From Blastomyces gilchristii SLH14081 (Eukaryota; Ascomycota; Eurotiomycetes; Onygenales; Ajellomycetaceae), in assembly GCF_000003855.2 (NCBI RefSeq), contig NW_003101677.1, positions 2,932,742 to 2,996,741 of the forward strand: a stretch of DNA of 64,000 bases. Reading direction: 5' to 3'. Numbering within the stretch: the first letter of the stretch is position 1; every line of letters begins with the position of its first letter. This document shows, in pieces, positions 33,506 to 47,941 of the stretch. The position numbers were made by a program, and so were the translations under genes. Under the pieces are notes generated by a model. That model did not search any database. It was not told the origin of the DNA and saw only the letters and a list, made by a program, of their open reading frames with translations.

Positions 33506-36215
33506 TGTCACGCCCCCGGCCGCGCCAAGGCCCCATTGCGGTTCCACACGGTCCATCGCTTCCTTGCGGATGATTCCATCCATCCCGCAGGCCATTCGAA
33601 CCGGTTTCCAACCACTCTATGACATCATTCAGATATATTATAGGAAGATCTGATTGATGAATATAAGAACCTCACTTCTATACAAGATTAGCAGATTACT
33701 CTTTTATAACAGTGAGATACTGCTGAGGTATCACTCTGGCTATTCTCACTCATGAAATAGAAGAAGAGTATTCACTCATTATCTATATAAAATAGCTAGA
33801 TACTGGCTTCTTATCAAAGAAGTCAGTGATTTGTTTTTCTTCTATTAAAAGAGATACAAGAGTTACTGCATTTCTCATACAATCTTCTTAATATACTAAG
33901 TACTGTATCTGTGATATTCTTAGAATAACTCTGTAGCTCATAAGCTTACTATTTAAATAAAATAGTCAAGCTCACTTATACAGCTTTTTAAATAACTACT
34001 TCTATATAATATCACTAACTAGTTACTACTTCAATTTCATTATATTACAATTTAAATCACTTAATCTGATTATAAGTTTAAATCAGTTAAGCTCTATTAA
34101 CAGACTAATATAATTTTATATACTTATATTAAGACTGATTTAATCTCACTCTCTGAAGAAAATTTCATATTATTCTCTAGAGTATATATATCTCTATCTT
34201 AGTAGAAATTCAAGATTTCTGAATCTACTGTATACTTTAATATAAGTTCTTTAATTACTCTATTACTACTACAGCTTCTATACATTTATATCTATTATAA
34301 AGATAGAGAGATTAAGATTGAAGATTTTTTAAATTATAAGAGAAATATATTATCTGAATTTCATAACTTTATCTATACTTTTAAATGAAAATTTCATTTT
34401 AATCTGAGTTAGTTTAATACTTATAAGATATGAGTAATATACACTGTTAATCTTCTTAAAGATATCTCTGTAACTACTTGAGTTATTAAGAAGAAAGAGC
34501 TTAAGTATATTAATACTATTATAACTTAAGAAGAATTTAAGAACTTTTTATTAAATTAAATTAAAGATTACTGCAACTGCAGCTTTATAGTAGTATAGTA
34601 ATTTAACTTATTATATTAATAAGATAATAAGAATTCTTCTAATTTTAATACAAGATTTAAAGAATATTAAGAGAAATTAACTAGTAATTTAAATTAATTA
34701 AAGACATAGCTTTATCTTATAAAGCTGATTTATAAGATATAAATAATAATATTATAGTATCAGAGTTCATTAATTAATTATACTAAGCTTATTAACTTAA
34801 CTTTTTAAATCTATTTAAATAATTCATACTCTGAGAAAAAGATTAATAAGATCTCTTTTAAATAATTAATAATAAAATTTAAACAGTACTATAATAACTT
34901 CAGTATAAAGAAAATAAAGAAGAATTTTAAGTATTCTAATTCTTCACTCACTGTGAAGAAATACTAAAAAAGATTTAATAAAGATCTTTATTTTAACTGT
35001 AGAACTAATAATTACTATACTAGTAATTATAAGAAACTGAAGAAGAAAAGAAACTGAGAAGATATCTTCTTAAAGTTAACTTCTCTTCTAATAAATATAT
35101 TCATAAAAGATAAATAAGAGAGAGAAATAAAGAATTAATAATTCTTATATCTTTAAGTTTATATTATAATCACAATATATATCTTAAATAAGAAGATATT
35201 AGTGAGATATCTACTTAAATTTAAAATAAATATTAACTTTATATTCTATTTCTTTTCTTTAATAAAGAGTTGAAAGAAGATAGATCTATTAAATTATATA
35301 AAATTTACTGATAAAATGAAATATTACTATTTTAATATAATTTAAGTGAAGTATATAATCACAGACTTAGAAGAAATGTTTAAGAAGAGTAGTCTATTTT
35401 TTCATATAGTTAATATTATAGATAAGAATATTATTCTAGATCTTCTATAATTAAGAGAAAATAATTCTCTTATTAACTGAGTTATTTAGATATAACAGTA
35501 TTATCTTATTAATAAAGAGATAGTGATAGAGAAATCTGAAGAGTTTCATTGAAGAAATCTTGAGAAAAGAATAGAGTTAATATACTATATAGTAGATAAC
35601 TGAGACTTGAGAATAGATAAAGAAGCTATTATTCTCACTATAAGATTAGTAGCAGTATTTATTATTAAAGATGAATATATATAATATCTTTTTACAGATT
35701 ATAAGAATGTCTTTTCAGAAAGAGAAGTAGTAAAGTTTTCTAATACTAAGATATAATATAAGATTTGTCTTAAAGATAATATAATAATACTGTATAAATT
35801 TCTTTATAACTTGTCTATAAAGAAATTGAATATTCTGTATAAATATCTTGAGAAAGTATAATTAAAGAACTGAATACACTTATTAAAGAGTCTGATAGAG
35901 ATATTTATACTCTTTATACTTAAGAAGAATAATAGACTATATCTATGTATAGACTACAGAGATCTTAATAAGATAATAGTTAAGAATTACTATTTATTAT
36001 TATTAATTAATAAGATGATCAATTGATTATCTAAAGTAAAGATATTCTCAAAGATTAATATATAGAATATCTATTATAGAATTAGAGTTAATAAAGATGA
36101 TATTTAAAAAACAGCTTTTCATACTAAGTACAGTAATTTTAAATATCTTGTTTTATCTTTTAATCTTTATAATGCTTCAGCTATCTTTCAGATCTATATA
36201 AATAAGATGCTGTGA
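33506..36215 (+). mobile_element. Gypsy retrotransposon fragment, family A (mutated)
   Basis: It starts TGTCACGCCCC, a common fungal Gypsy LTR start, with about 125 GC-rich bases that change abruptly to AT-rich DNA near 33630. Further in, a reverse-transcriptase remnant spans about 35880-36212. In one plus-strand frame it reads LYLCIDYRDLNKIIVKNYY, then KTAFHTKYSNFKYLVLSFNL and FQIYINKML, interrupted by stops. The element stops at the hAT inverted repeat, and its YxDD, RNase H and integrase parts are not found next to it. No intact ORF remains. Confidence 0.7.
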
Positions 36216-36587
36216 GTAGACTGACCGTGTGACCGTGTCTGAGACCAGAATCAAACTTTATAGTTGTTACATTGCCTAAAAGCATTACTTCTGATCATGA
36301 TTTGTATTCATCACATTGATTTCAAATCATGTTATTTTAAATATTAAAGATCTCAGATTCACTTTTCAAATAAAAATCTAGTTCTGAATAAAGAATATGT
36401 TTGAATTCTTAGTCACATTTTCATTCTGATCTCATTATTGAGAATGACATTAAATAAGATTATGAAATCACTTCTCACTTACATAATATCATAACATAGT
36501 GCTTATTTGTTGAAAATTCAATAGAGAGTGTTATCAAATATCATTACTTTTCTAAACACAGATCATAATTTATATAATTTTAATTAT

Positions 36588-36750
36588 GAAAAAAATATAA
36601 AATATAAAAAAAAAAATAAAAAACAAAAAACAAAATAAAAACAAGAAAAAATCAGAATGAACAAAAAAAAAAAAAAAAAAAAGAGAAAGAAAAAAAAAAA
36701 AAAAGAAAAGAAAAAGAAAAAAAGAAAAAATAAAAATAAAAAAAATCAAG
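36588..36750 (+). repeat. A-rich low-complexity tract
   Basis: Long A runs broken by G, T or C; it generates spurious poly-Lys (plus) and poly-Phe (minus) frames. Confidence 0.7.
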
Positions 36751-37845
36751 ATCACAGAGCTGCAGTATTCTTAAAATACTCACTTCTCAGAGTCTTCATA
36801 ATATTCATTATTAACTGTGTATCTCTTATAGTGAGAGTAATACAGCTGTGATGAGTTATTATTTTAACATTATTTAATAAATAATCAGTATATATCTGTA
36901 TAAATGTGAATATTTAGAAAATATATACTTAAAAAGTGTGATCAGAGTGAACTCTGCTGTCACTTGAATAGTATTAAGAGCAGAATACTGAAATTGATGA
37001 TTTCTCTCATTGATTTCACAGATAAGACAGATGAAGATGATCTTGAAAAATATAAGATTTTCTAACTTCTGATAAAAACAGATCTCATAGAGAGACTCTA
37101 TTTTCATAATATCAGAGACTGAGTATTATCAAAAAGTATTACTTTTATACAATGCACATGCACTTACTGTGATAATTCACTCTCTATGTATGTGACTGAG
37201 AGTTACAGCTTTCTCACACTGCACAGCTCTTTCTGAAATACTGACACTGGTTTGTAACTCATGCAGTCTTTCAGTTCAGCATGCACTGTATGTATACAGT
37301 TCTGCATACTGAGGCTGTGTTAATTATTATGACCTGGCATGATACTCACTTTTCATGAGCTATGTTTCATTTGAGAGAAGAGAAGAGAAAGATGTGACTG
37401 TGATTTTATTAAGAAGAGATGAATAATTAGTAATATTGAATATAATTTAATTCTTCTGTATTTAAAATTTGATTAGTCTATACTCTTTAATTTGAGAGTT
37501 TCTAAGAGTGTTTTAATAGTTTTCATATCAGCTTGAACTTAGTGATGAGTTGAAGAAGAAGAGAAAAGAGAGAAGAAAGAAATGAGAATAACTTATCTTT
37601 ATAATATGAGAACAGAGAATTACTGTAATCATTCTCTCTAGTAATAAAGATCTGTTTTCTGTATATATCTCTGATATAGATTATATGATAACTGTATACA
37701 AAGAATATCAATACTGCATGTATTGAATGAAGATAATGTTGCTATACAACACTGTAGCTGTTTTCATATATCTCTGAAAGCTGTTAATATTTTCTTTATC
37801 TCTTTATATTTAATAAGTCAGTAATATATTTCAATGCACTCTCTC

Positions 37846-37978
37846 TTTTATCATTATTATTATCATCATCATCATCATTATCATTATCATCATTATTATC
37901 ATTATCATCAACATTATTACTATCATTATCACTATTATCATCATCATTATTATTATCATTATCATTATTATCATATTA
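37846..37978 (+). repeat. (ATT/ATC)n trinucleotide repeat
   Basis: About 130 bases of mixed ATT and ATC triplets within the hAT element. The His/Tyr-rich frame across it is not a gene. Confidence 0.75.
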
Positions 37979-38499
37979 TTCCTGACTGTCTCTTCTGTCT
38001 TCACCTCTCTTCAATACTCACTGAAATTAATCATGTCATCTCTCTTCAAATATTCTGCAGTCCTGTGAATTATCAAGGTGTGTGAGTGCTGTCACAGATT
38101 GAAGGAAGAAAAGAAGAAGATATTCAAGTGAGAGAAGACAGATTGTAAGACATGTTATAATACCTTGAAGAGACTCTGTAAGAAAGTAGAATAATAATGA
38201 TTTTAAGTAACACTTCTGATAGATTTAGACTGAACTAAGTATAGAAATAATACAGATGACACTGTTCATAAGAGATTAAAGAAGAAGACAGTGAAGAGTC
38301 TTATACAGTAGAAGTGAGATTAGAAGAAGTTCTGAGAATAATTTAAGTCTAAGATAAAGAGAGAGAGAGAGAAGAAGAGTATTACTGTAAATAAGCAGTG
38401 ATAGAAGAAGATTAAGAGAGTATTAAAGTAGAAGATAAAGAAGTCAAAACTGATAAGTTTTTTATTTATTGAGAGATAATGATTTTTAATAATACTTCT

Positions 38500-38860
38500 A
38501 TTCTTTAATTGATTAGCAGGAGCTGACAGAGAAGAAGAGAATTGAGATCTTATTCAGGTCTCAAATGCACTTCATAATTCAGAACATTGAGAAGACAGTT
38601 CTGCTCTCTGAGCATGTCAATCTGCTTATCACTGAGATGAAACCTGAGACAGCAGACCAGGAAATGCGGGATTTTAAGGCATAGATTGACCTGGCTGAGA
38701 GAGAGCAGTGAAAACCCTTCTCTGAGAAGATAGTGAAGAGAGATTTTGAGATAATTATCATCTCAGATAAGAAGAAGAAGAAGAAGAAGAAGAATGAGAA
38801 GTAAACTATGAAGAATGATAAGAAGAATGAGAAAGAGAAGAAGTAGATTTTTTTCTTTTT
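38500..38860 (+). pseudogene. Lys/Glu-rich coding remnant inside the hAT element
   Basis: One plus-strand frame reads through KKRIEILFRSQMHFIIQNIE and VNLLITEMKPETADQEMRDF to a lysine-rich end. It has two internal stops that look like mutated Gln or Trp codons and follows an intron-like TTGATTAG acceptor. It looks like the C-terminal part of a separate element-encoded protein. Family unknown. Confidence 0.4.
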
Positions 38861-40139
38861 ATTTTAGTTAGTTATAAGTTTAAGTTTTTAATTATTAATA
38901 ATTAAAATTGATTTTAAGTTTTCAAAAATTATTGTACAAGTTGTAATCAAGTCAGGAATGATATATATATATATATATATTTAACTATCATGATTCCCAA
39001 ATCACTATAATGTATAAGTATCAACATTTTTTCAACATTAATATTCACAATATTAATATATTTTTAATGATATCATCTAATAATGTAATTTGATAACACT
39101 CTCTTTCACAATATTAATATATTTCAAGAAATATGACAGAGATTAATCAAGATTGTTTATTTACTTTTATAAATCAATGATATTCAATCTGAGTTAGTAC
39201 TAAAATTATAACTAAGCTAAGAAACAAGATTATTTTCTCTTATATTAATTCTTCTTACACATATCAGTGATCAGTTATTAAAAATAAATTGTTATCTTTC
39301 TTAAATTATTATCATATCTTCTGAATTCACTTCTTTCACTTCTTTTACTTCTATTGAAGATTTATAAACTCTTCAAGAAATCACTGTGAATCACAAAGTC
39401 TATATTATTTACAATTCAACACAGAATACTCTCTTTCAATTATAATAAATAATCACTTCATTCTTCACATCTGATTTCAGGTCATGAAATTTATAAAAAA
39501 CTCAACACAAACACTGAGATGAACTATGAAATAATTATTAACAGATTGCATTGCAGATTACTGAAGAGTCATCTCTCTGTTACAATCACTACAACTTCAT
39601 TCAGAAACATTCATTATAAACTGATCATAACTCTGAAGGAATTTTCTGACATGTGAAGTCATCAGAATGCAGACAATAAAAGAAAAATAATTAAAAAATT
39701 ACTACTGAGCTGGTAAGTTGCTCTATCAGATAATGATTTTTAATAATACTAACTTTCTAATATGAAGAAAATTATGTGAAAATGATTATATATCAGTACT
39801 CTGATTTCATAACTCTTATCTGATAACTTCTGTGAACAATTACTTTACATGTGTATATCTCTGAATCTTTCTCTTTGATTAATTAAAAACTCTGAATGTC
39901 AAACACTTCTTTAAATACTTAATTCAAATCTTCATATTTCACATCAATTCTGTCTTCAGTTCAATCTCAAGACACACTATAAAGTCAATATACAATATCT
40001 AGAATCAGAGTTGAAGAATCATTAAAGAGTGTCTCTCACAGTGAATGCATGAACTAGTACAAACAATCTTGTATTTATGAGAGTTATATGTTATTACATT
40101 GATGAGAACTGAACTTATCAAGAGATATTAATTGAATTT

Positions 40140-41270
40140 GAATCATTAATCAGTAGTTATACTGAGAATTATATAAAAGAGATATTAATAACTGTGATTA
40201 AAAATGACTATTGAAATATTAGTCTCAGTCTTCTTACAATTACAACTGATAATGCTGTGAATAACTACACTATGATGAAGAGCTTGAAGCAAAAATTGGC
40301 TTTGCATTTCTGAAATGATAAATAAGGTCATATTCTCTGCATTGCTCATGTGGTTCAACTTGTGATGTAAACACTGATAAAGAATCTTAATATCAAGATG
40401 AAGAATAATGAGATGACTGATTCTTGAGATAAGAATGAGATGAAAGTGATTACTCAAGTAACTTTTATATTCACTTTACAAAAGATAATGTTTTTTGACA
40501 ACACTTTTTAATATTGCTTTTTAATAACACTTTTTAATAATGCTACTGTTAACTTTGAATAGATTGACTAATAATTTAAATATCACAGATTTGAAACATT
40601 ACTAATGTGATTTGTACCTCCTCTAAATAATAACAATAATTTCATGATATTTAATAAACAAACAAATCAGTCACATCACTGAATATGATACAGAATATTA
40701 GAATATGATAAAGTTTAATATATGAAATAACTGTTCAGACTCTTTGATTATGTCAGATAATTGATCATTGAGTGTAACACTCTGATTGAGAAAAGATTCA
40801 GATATTGAAACTTTCTGATATGAAGTGAACTCAGTTGAAATATGTGATTGATTTACTGTTTCAGTTTTATAAGATAATAAAGACAGTCTTAATCACTTGT
40901 ACATCAATGCTGCAGTCAGTCTGATAAGTGTATAACAGTTTATTTACTCATCTTGAGAAGCAGTTGAATCACTCAAAAAGAAATTCAGTCTGAGATAATG
41001 CTATAGTGCAGACTATTATTACTGTAAGGAATAAACTGGTATATTACTACAGTAAAACTGAACAATCTTTTGCAGAGTACTATGCTGTAGCAGCTCTACT
41101 AGATTTCTCTTATTAAGTTAACATCTAGACTTCTCAAGATTGAACAGAGAAGGAATGAGACTTATATGTTAAATTAACTCAAGACTACTACAATGTCAAC
41201 TATCAGAGATTTGAATGAGCAGATGTTTGAGATATGAAGATAGTGAAATACAATTCCCTAGTAAGTAATG
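40140..41270 (+). pseudogene. hAT transposase remnant
   Basis: The plus-strand frame shows TTDNAVNNYTMMKSLKQKLA, then HILCIAHVVQLV, typical of the RNase-H-like core of hAT transposases. Further on, near 41060-41200, EQSFAEYYAVAALLDFSYWV and an ILVSLEKQL-type segment match the C-terminal dimerisation region (AAALLDP-type). Stops at TGA (from Trp) and TAA/TAG break the frame. Intron-like GTAAGT...CTAAC...AG sequences lie near 39710-39770 and 41260-41327. Confidence 0.65.
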
Positions 41271-42569
41271 ATCTTTAGTAATGCTTCATATTTCATAGAA
41301 CTATAATACTAACTTTGAAACAGAACTTGCATATATTAATTGCAAATGAAAATCAGGCAAAACTACATGCTTGTAAAACTGAATTTAATCACTATCTTCA
41401 AGATAATTCAATGAATTTACATGTCAAATCAATTCTAGAGTTATAAAAAATTGTTGAGAGTATATATTCAACTGTTGTACTGATGATGTGTGATATTCTG
41501 ATAATTTCATTGACAGGGGTGGAAATGAAGTGAAAGTTCAACTTAAGTTGAGATATTTATCACTATCACTGAGAACAATTACAAGGAGAAATAATCAAGA
41601 AACTTATAATTATAAAACATGAAATTATCAGACAGTTTAATACCTCTGATCACAGTATATCAGAGAAGTGTAGTTTTCATAAGAAAGTGAAGAATAAACT
41701 TGCACAAGAATGTATTTAGTTGTTTCATGAGTGTTATCAATAATTGTTATTAAATTCTGATTATATAAGCAATCACTGAATGAACTGAATGAGACTGATT
41801 TTGATCTTCAGTCTCAGTCTCATTCTGATTTTGAAAGAATGATCATCTTTCACAGTTTATTCTGAGAAATTACTCTCATTTCACTGTTCTTGAATTAAAT
41901 CTGGTCATTTTTCACACTATTTCTCTCAGAAATGATTCATTTTCAGATTTTTTTGAGGCTTGATCCTGGTGGGACTCACGCCAAGAAATGTATGAGACCA
42001 GATCAAATGAGATCAAATGTGAAATTCATGGTCCCGCCGGCCAGTCTACATGTATAATATGAAGGTCATGATAGACAGTGATCTATGTTATTATGCAATG
42101 ATTAAATCTTCAGTTATAAGATATTATAATCTTCAGTATATTCTCTTATTAAAACTCTGACTTCTTACAGAATTTGATGATTTAAAAGATGTTTGCATCT
42201 GATACATGATAAAACTAAATATAGATATTAGAGAATATTAATTCAAAGATATTTATATATATAAAATTCATAATCTTAATTATAGTCTTATATTAGAACT
42301 TGTCTGACTATCTGAATAAGACATCTTACTGAACACTTGAAATAGAAGCTTAATATTTTCTAATAATAATAGAATTCATGAAGATAACATTTACAAAACT
42401 ATGAATCTGACACAGACCTCTGTCAATACATATAAAATACTTTAAAAAGTTACTGACAGAATCACTGACAAGATCACTGATAGCAAAATTATGTAACAAT
42501 CTACTTCATCAGTCTGATCAATATTAAAAAGACTCTAGAAAAGTTATTCTGTGTTATAATAACAGATTC

Positions 42570-42845
42570 TGTAAGAGGTCTACACTGAATAGATCAGTAT
42601 AATATATAGGTCTTATATAACAAGGAGAAAAACAGTAAAGAAGGAAAAGAAAGAGAAAGTATGAGAATCAGTGATTGAAGTAGATATTTATACGCGTATG
42701 TGATGATGTACACAGTGAAGCTTCAGAGTGAAAGAATATACACACATTTGTAGCAGTCAAGAATCAGTGATTGAGAATGAAGTGGTAGGAATCTATGAAG
42801 TGTAACAGAATAGTTTATATGATTGATCAGGTGCAGTCTGCTACA
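42570..42845 (-). repeat. 3' LTR of Gypsy family B copy 2
   Basis: 276 bp, TGTAAGAGG...GCTACA. Compared with its partner it has lost nearly all CG and CC dinucleotides. Confidence 0.85.
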
Positions 42846-45800
42846 TTAACTCTCTCTTTTCAGAAGCAGTTCTCATTGGTTAAGAGCTGCTGTTTCAGAT
42901 AACACAGAACTCAGAGTTCAGATTGATTAATCATAGCTGACTCATTTCACAAGATATTATCAGCTGCAGTCATGTGATCTCTCATTGAGAATATCTTCAA
43001 TCTCTCACTTCAGCTCATTATCTTCTTCTATGATCTCTGACAGCTGTCAGTCAGAAGTCAGTTGAGAAGAGAATAGGTCAGTGACAGTGCAGTGAAGCAA
43101 GCTTGTATAAAAGATATTATGAATTTCTGATAATGTGTCAAGATGATAGTTGTGATGATCTAGAACTTCTATCACTTTATATCTGATATGATGATAATCT
43201 AGCATACAAGATAGATGTGTGATTTGTATATTCTTGAGATTTAATTATATAAGATCTTCTATCTTATACTGCTCTGCAGAATCTTGTCAGATATTGATTT
43301 AATCTTCTTAATTTTATTTCATGATTACTATAAAGATCTCTGCTCAGTCACAGATGTCTCAGAGCTTCATTACTATATTATCAGTGATCTGAATCAGACT
43401 GCAGAGATTCAGTGTGAACTGTGTAGTCTCTAGAAGATTCAACACTTTCATGTGATATTTATATGTAAGAAAAAATGAGCTTATACCTGTTAAAATAATA
43501 TCTTAACTGTTGATAGCAATCTCTGTGTGTAGAAGAAGATCATACCAATCATTTTATAACTGATTCCAGAACTTATAAAGATAATTCTTCACAGTCTGAA
43601 TTATACTATTCTGACACATCATCAGTCTCAGAGTAATAGACAGGTGATAATTCACATGTAATCTTGAGAATCTGAACAGATTCTTGTTCAGAAAGTGCTC
43701 ATGAATTGACAGCTTTGATTCAATACTATAGATCTTAGTAATTCGTACATTTTAATAGAATAAGCTCTGTAGAAAAGCTTCAGTGACTTGTTCAGTATTT
43801 ATCTTATTATAAGATTTCAATATTACATCTTTACTTAATTAATTCATAATGATCAGAATGTTTCTACAATTCTTACTCTCAGAAAGATTAATAGCAAAGT
43901 TAATTACTATATCTCATCAGATTCTATTAGAAATATTAAGTAGTTTCAGCAGATCTTTTCTACAGTTGTTTTATAAAATGATAGAAGAAAAATAATTGCA
44001 GTTTCAGATAAAATATCTGATGCTAATTAATATCTCAGATCAGTAGAATTCTTGAGAGATTATTTAGTACAGTTGTTCACAGTCTGAATGACTGATTATA
44101 TATAAATCATGCATCTCTTGCATTATTCAGGTGTATAAGAGTTCAGAGTGAGAGACTCAGTGTTGTCTATGAAATTATAGAGTATTATTATTATTGATTG
44201 AACATTCTGAGATATCAATTCTTATATGTAGTTCTGGGGGAAATCAGAGTGCTTCTTGATATACTGTTTCAGTGAGAGTCTGAAGAAGTTCATCAGCCTG
44301 AGCTACTATATATCACAGTTTATTCAGTGTAGAAGAAGTGAGAATATCAGTATCAGTATTAGTTCAGAGAGAGAGTATTCTAATCAGAGAAATGTGTATA
44401 GTATTATGAGTTATTCTATCTTGATTAATTAATATCTTCAGATCTAAGAGCTGATACTCTCAGTTCATTTAACAGATGTCTGTTATATTAGAAGACATAT
44501 CTTGCTCTCATTATAAGAGAGTATCTATCATCAAGTTCTGACTGTCAGATCAGTAGTGTATCATGAAATAAAAGTAACTTAAGAACTTCAACTATTACAT
44601 CTATTATTCAGTAAGTTTACAGATTGTTATAAAGTATCTGAGATTCTTATAATCTATAATTATCTCAAATTCAGAGATGCTTTGAAGTTCAGAGTCTTAT
44701 TCTTCTAAACAGTGTATAATTATGAGAAGTTTCTTATCATAGATCTTATAATTGCATTCAGCAGAACTCAGTTTCTTAGATACAAAGATGCATAATTGTA
44801 AGATATCTTTATTATCATATTACAGTATAACTTCTTCTGTGATATAATCAGAGAAATCCGCTTTAATAACTGTCTCACAATCAGAATCAAATATCATTAG
44901 TAGAGAGATATTAATGAACATCTTCTTCATCTATATAAACATAGCTTCAGCATTCACTGATTACTGAAATACTGAGTTCTTCTTAATAAGTTCTGTAAGT
45001 GATCTCATAATATCTGAGAAGTTTCATATAAATTATTGATAGAAGTTAGCAAATCTGATAAAGCTTTATACATCTTTTACAGTGCACAGAGCCTCTTATT
45101 CAAGAATAGCAGAGACCTTCTCAGAATTCATTCAGACTTCCTTGCCAGCTTCTATGATAAAGTCTAGATATTTTGTACTTTTAATTTTAAAATTAAACTT
45201 ATCTATGTCTATCAGTAGTTCTGCTTTCTGTAGTCATTGTAATATCTTTCACACATATTCTTGATATTCTTTTCTGAATTTATCAGTGAAGATGAGAATG
45301 TCATTAAGATATGCAGATGTGAATTTATCAAGAAAGTCTCAGAGTGTCTAGTTAATATACTTTTGAAATGTACTGAAGATGTTAGCTAGTTCAAAAGGTG
45401 TAACTACTTATTCAAGAAGATTATATTATATTTGAAATGCTGTAAGTCACTCATCTTCTTCAGTGATACAGATCTTATGAAACACAGTAATGATATCTAA
45501 CTTTATAAACTATTGAGCTTATCTGATACAAGCTAGAGTTTCATTGATAAGAGATAAAGAATAACAGTTCTTCTTTGTTAATCTATTCAATTCTTAATAA
45601 TTCACACAGAACTGAAGTTCTTCACCTGATTTCTTTGCAAAGAGAATAGAGGCTGTGATGAAAGAGTTACTAATATGTATAAATTCTGTATTTAACAGAT
45701 TATTAAGTGTCTTTTAAAGAAGAAGAAGTTCATCTCAGAACATGTTATAAAGAGAGTCTTATAATAATTCAGAGTTCTTATTATCTCTCTTTTTTAACTT

Positions 45801-46187
45801 GATACTGTGATTCACTTCTGAACCTTGTAAGAGAGATAGATTTATACCATTATTATCTTATCAGAAGATATCTAGATATTCATGATATTATTAAGAGAGT
45901 TTTATATGAGAATCTATTATTATAACACAGAATAACTTTTCTAGAGCCTTTTTAATATTGATCAGACTGATGAAATAGATTGATACATAGTTCTGCTATC
46001 AGTCATTTTATCAGTGACTCTGTCAGCAGTTTTGATGATGACTTCTTTTTCAGAGTATTTCATGAGTGTTGGCAGAGATCTGTGTAAGATTCATAGTCTT
46101 GTGAATATTATCTTCATGAATTCTCTCATTATTAGAGAATATCAAGCTCCTGTTTTAAGCATTTAATAAGATGTCTTATTCAGATAG

Positions 46188-46481
46188 TCAGGTAAGTTCT
46201 AATATAAGATTATAATTGAGTTTATCAACTTCATATGTATAGGCATCTTCATATTGATATTCTCTCACATTTATGTTTAGTTTCATTATATAACAGGTAC
46301 AAACATTCTTTGAATCATTAAATCCTGCAAGGAGTTGAGATTTTGATAAGAGAATACACTGAAGATTATAATATCTTACAACTGAAGATTTTATCATTGC
46401 ATAGTAATATAGACTACTGTCTATCATGGCTTTTATATTATACATATTATCAATCACAGTAGATATAAGAATCATATTCAT
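46188..46481 (-). pseudogene. Gypsy retropepsin remnant (copy 2)
   Basis: A 97-residue open segment with AMIDSSLYYYAMIKSS, the aspartic protease D-S/T-G motif with Gly changed to Ser. The same segment recurs at 42050 and 57297 in plus-strand copies. Confidence 0.65.
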
Positions 46482-47941
46482 TATTATTTTCTCTTCAAAT
46501 TATTGTCATCTGATCTTTTCAAGCTTCTGTTTACAAATTTGAACAGAAGCTAATCTTTTCTCTGTTTTATCAGAGCATTCTTATAGTTATCTTCTGAATC
46601 TTTCTTCACTGCAATGTGATTGATGCAGACAGACACTGATTCATTCTTTGAGTGAGAAGATATATAGGCTGATCAGCAGTTGAAAGCAATGTATTCTGAT
46701 CAGTTACAGTCAATACACACTTCTTGTTGACATTGATCAGTGACTTCTTCAGAAGTGATCTCAGGAACTTAAAAGCCTGTTCAGATAGCAGAGACTCTTA
46801 CTTGTATATAGACATTTGAGTCTACTTAATTCATAGCATCTGCATCATTGTTATTCTTCAGCGCAGGTGTATAAGTGACTGGGTTATTTCTCAGTGCAGG
46901 TGTATGAGTATAATATCTTCTGTTACTATTCTGTATACTCTTGAGCTTGATAAGATGATCATTCAATGTTCAGAGTTGTATACAGAAACCTTCATAAGTC
47001 TGATCTTCATCTATGCTTACAAGGGCCTGTGAGAGTTTAAAAGTTAATGTCTTCTTGAGCATGCTAATCTTCATTCAATTCTCTCAAGATTGATCACCTG
47101 CGTCTAGAATCTTGATGTCAAAGTTAGAAATGAATGTTATAAGAGAAGTGTTTCTCTGTCAGATACTCTGTAACTAATCTAATACTTTCTGTTACATGGC
47201 AGTGTCTCAGAACAGAATATCAAGATGTTTCATAATATTATCAGATATTCACAATACTGATTTACATGCTTTTATTCATGAAACTTCTGTTTCATACAAT
47301 TCTTCAATCATTCATTGATATATCAATCTTGATTGATTAATGAACTGATAGCATCTTTATCTATACTCCGTTTTATAAGCATTTTCATCCTTTATGAAAA
47401 GTAGAGAGTGAGATCAGAAGTATTGAAATATGCAGAAGCATCTAAGTGTTCTTTTAGTACTTTTATATTTAATTCTGTCAGTATTGAAATTATCTGTGCA
47501 GGGGTTTCTTGTTGAGATAATTGTTGAATTTCTTCATATTAATGTTGTTGAGTTGCATGCATATCAGCTATTTATTGTTATTATAATTCTAATATTACTC
47601 AGAGCCACTGTGGCACTGTGTCTATGCTCATGTTTGAGAGTTCTCTCATACTATTGTTAGACATGATTATATCAATTATCAGATGTGTGATATCTGTGGA
47701 ATTGAAAGAAGTGTAATTGTATAAATATCTCATACATCTGTAGTGTCAGAACTCTCAGGTCTTTCACTGACATTCTCTTTGTAAGATCTTGTTATGAGGT
47801 CAGAGTGACTGATGAGCAAGCTTCTATCTGAGAACTCAGTGTCTGCTTAACTGTGTTTCTCTTTCTTACACATTATTACCTGTTCAGATATCTCTTGATG
47901 AATAATCATTTGTAATGAGAAGATGATGAATGTTTTTCTAG

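Larger units (their letters stand above)
36216..42049 (+). mobile_element. hAT-family DNA transposon (mutated)
   Basis: Terminal inverted repeats: GTAGACTGACCG at 36216 and its imperfect complement (GGCCAGTCTAC) ending at 42049. Subterminal GAGACCAGA-type repeats lie inside both ends. A hAT transposase remnant runs on the plus strand. No matching 8-bp duplication is visible: the left flank belongs to Gypsy family A and the right flank to family B, so at least one end has been rearranged. The first 2 kb are A-rich and hold microsatellites. Confidence 0.7.

Noticed and set aside
36570..36851. Poly-Lys and poly-Phe ORFs
   Set aside because: Produced by A-rich low-complexity DNA inside the hAT element.
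37834..38085. His/Tyr-rich 83-residue ORF
   Set aside because: Translation of the ATT/ATC microsatellite.
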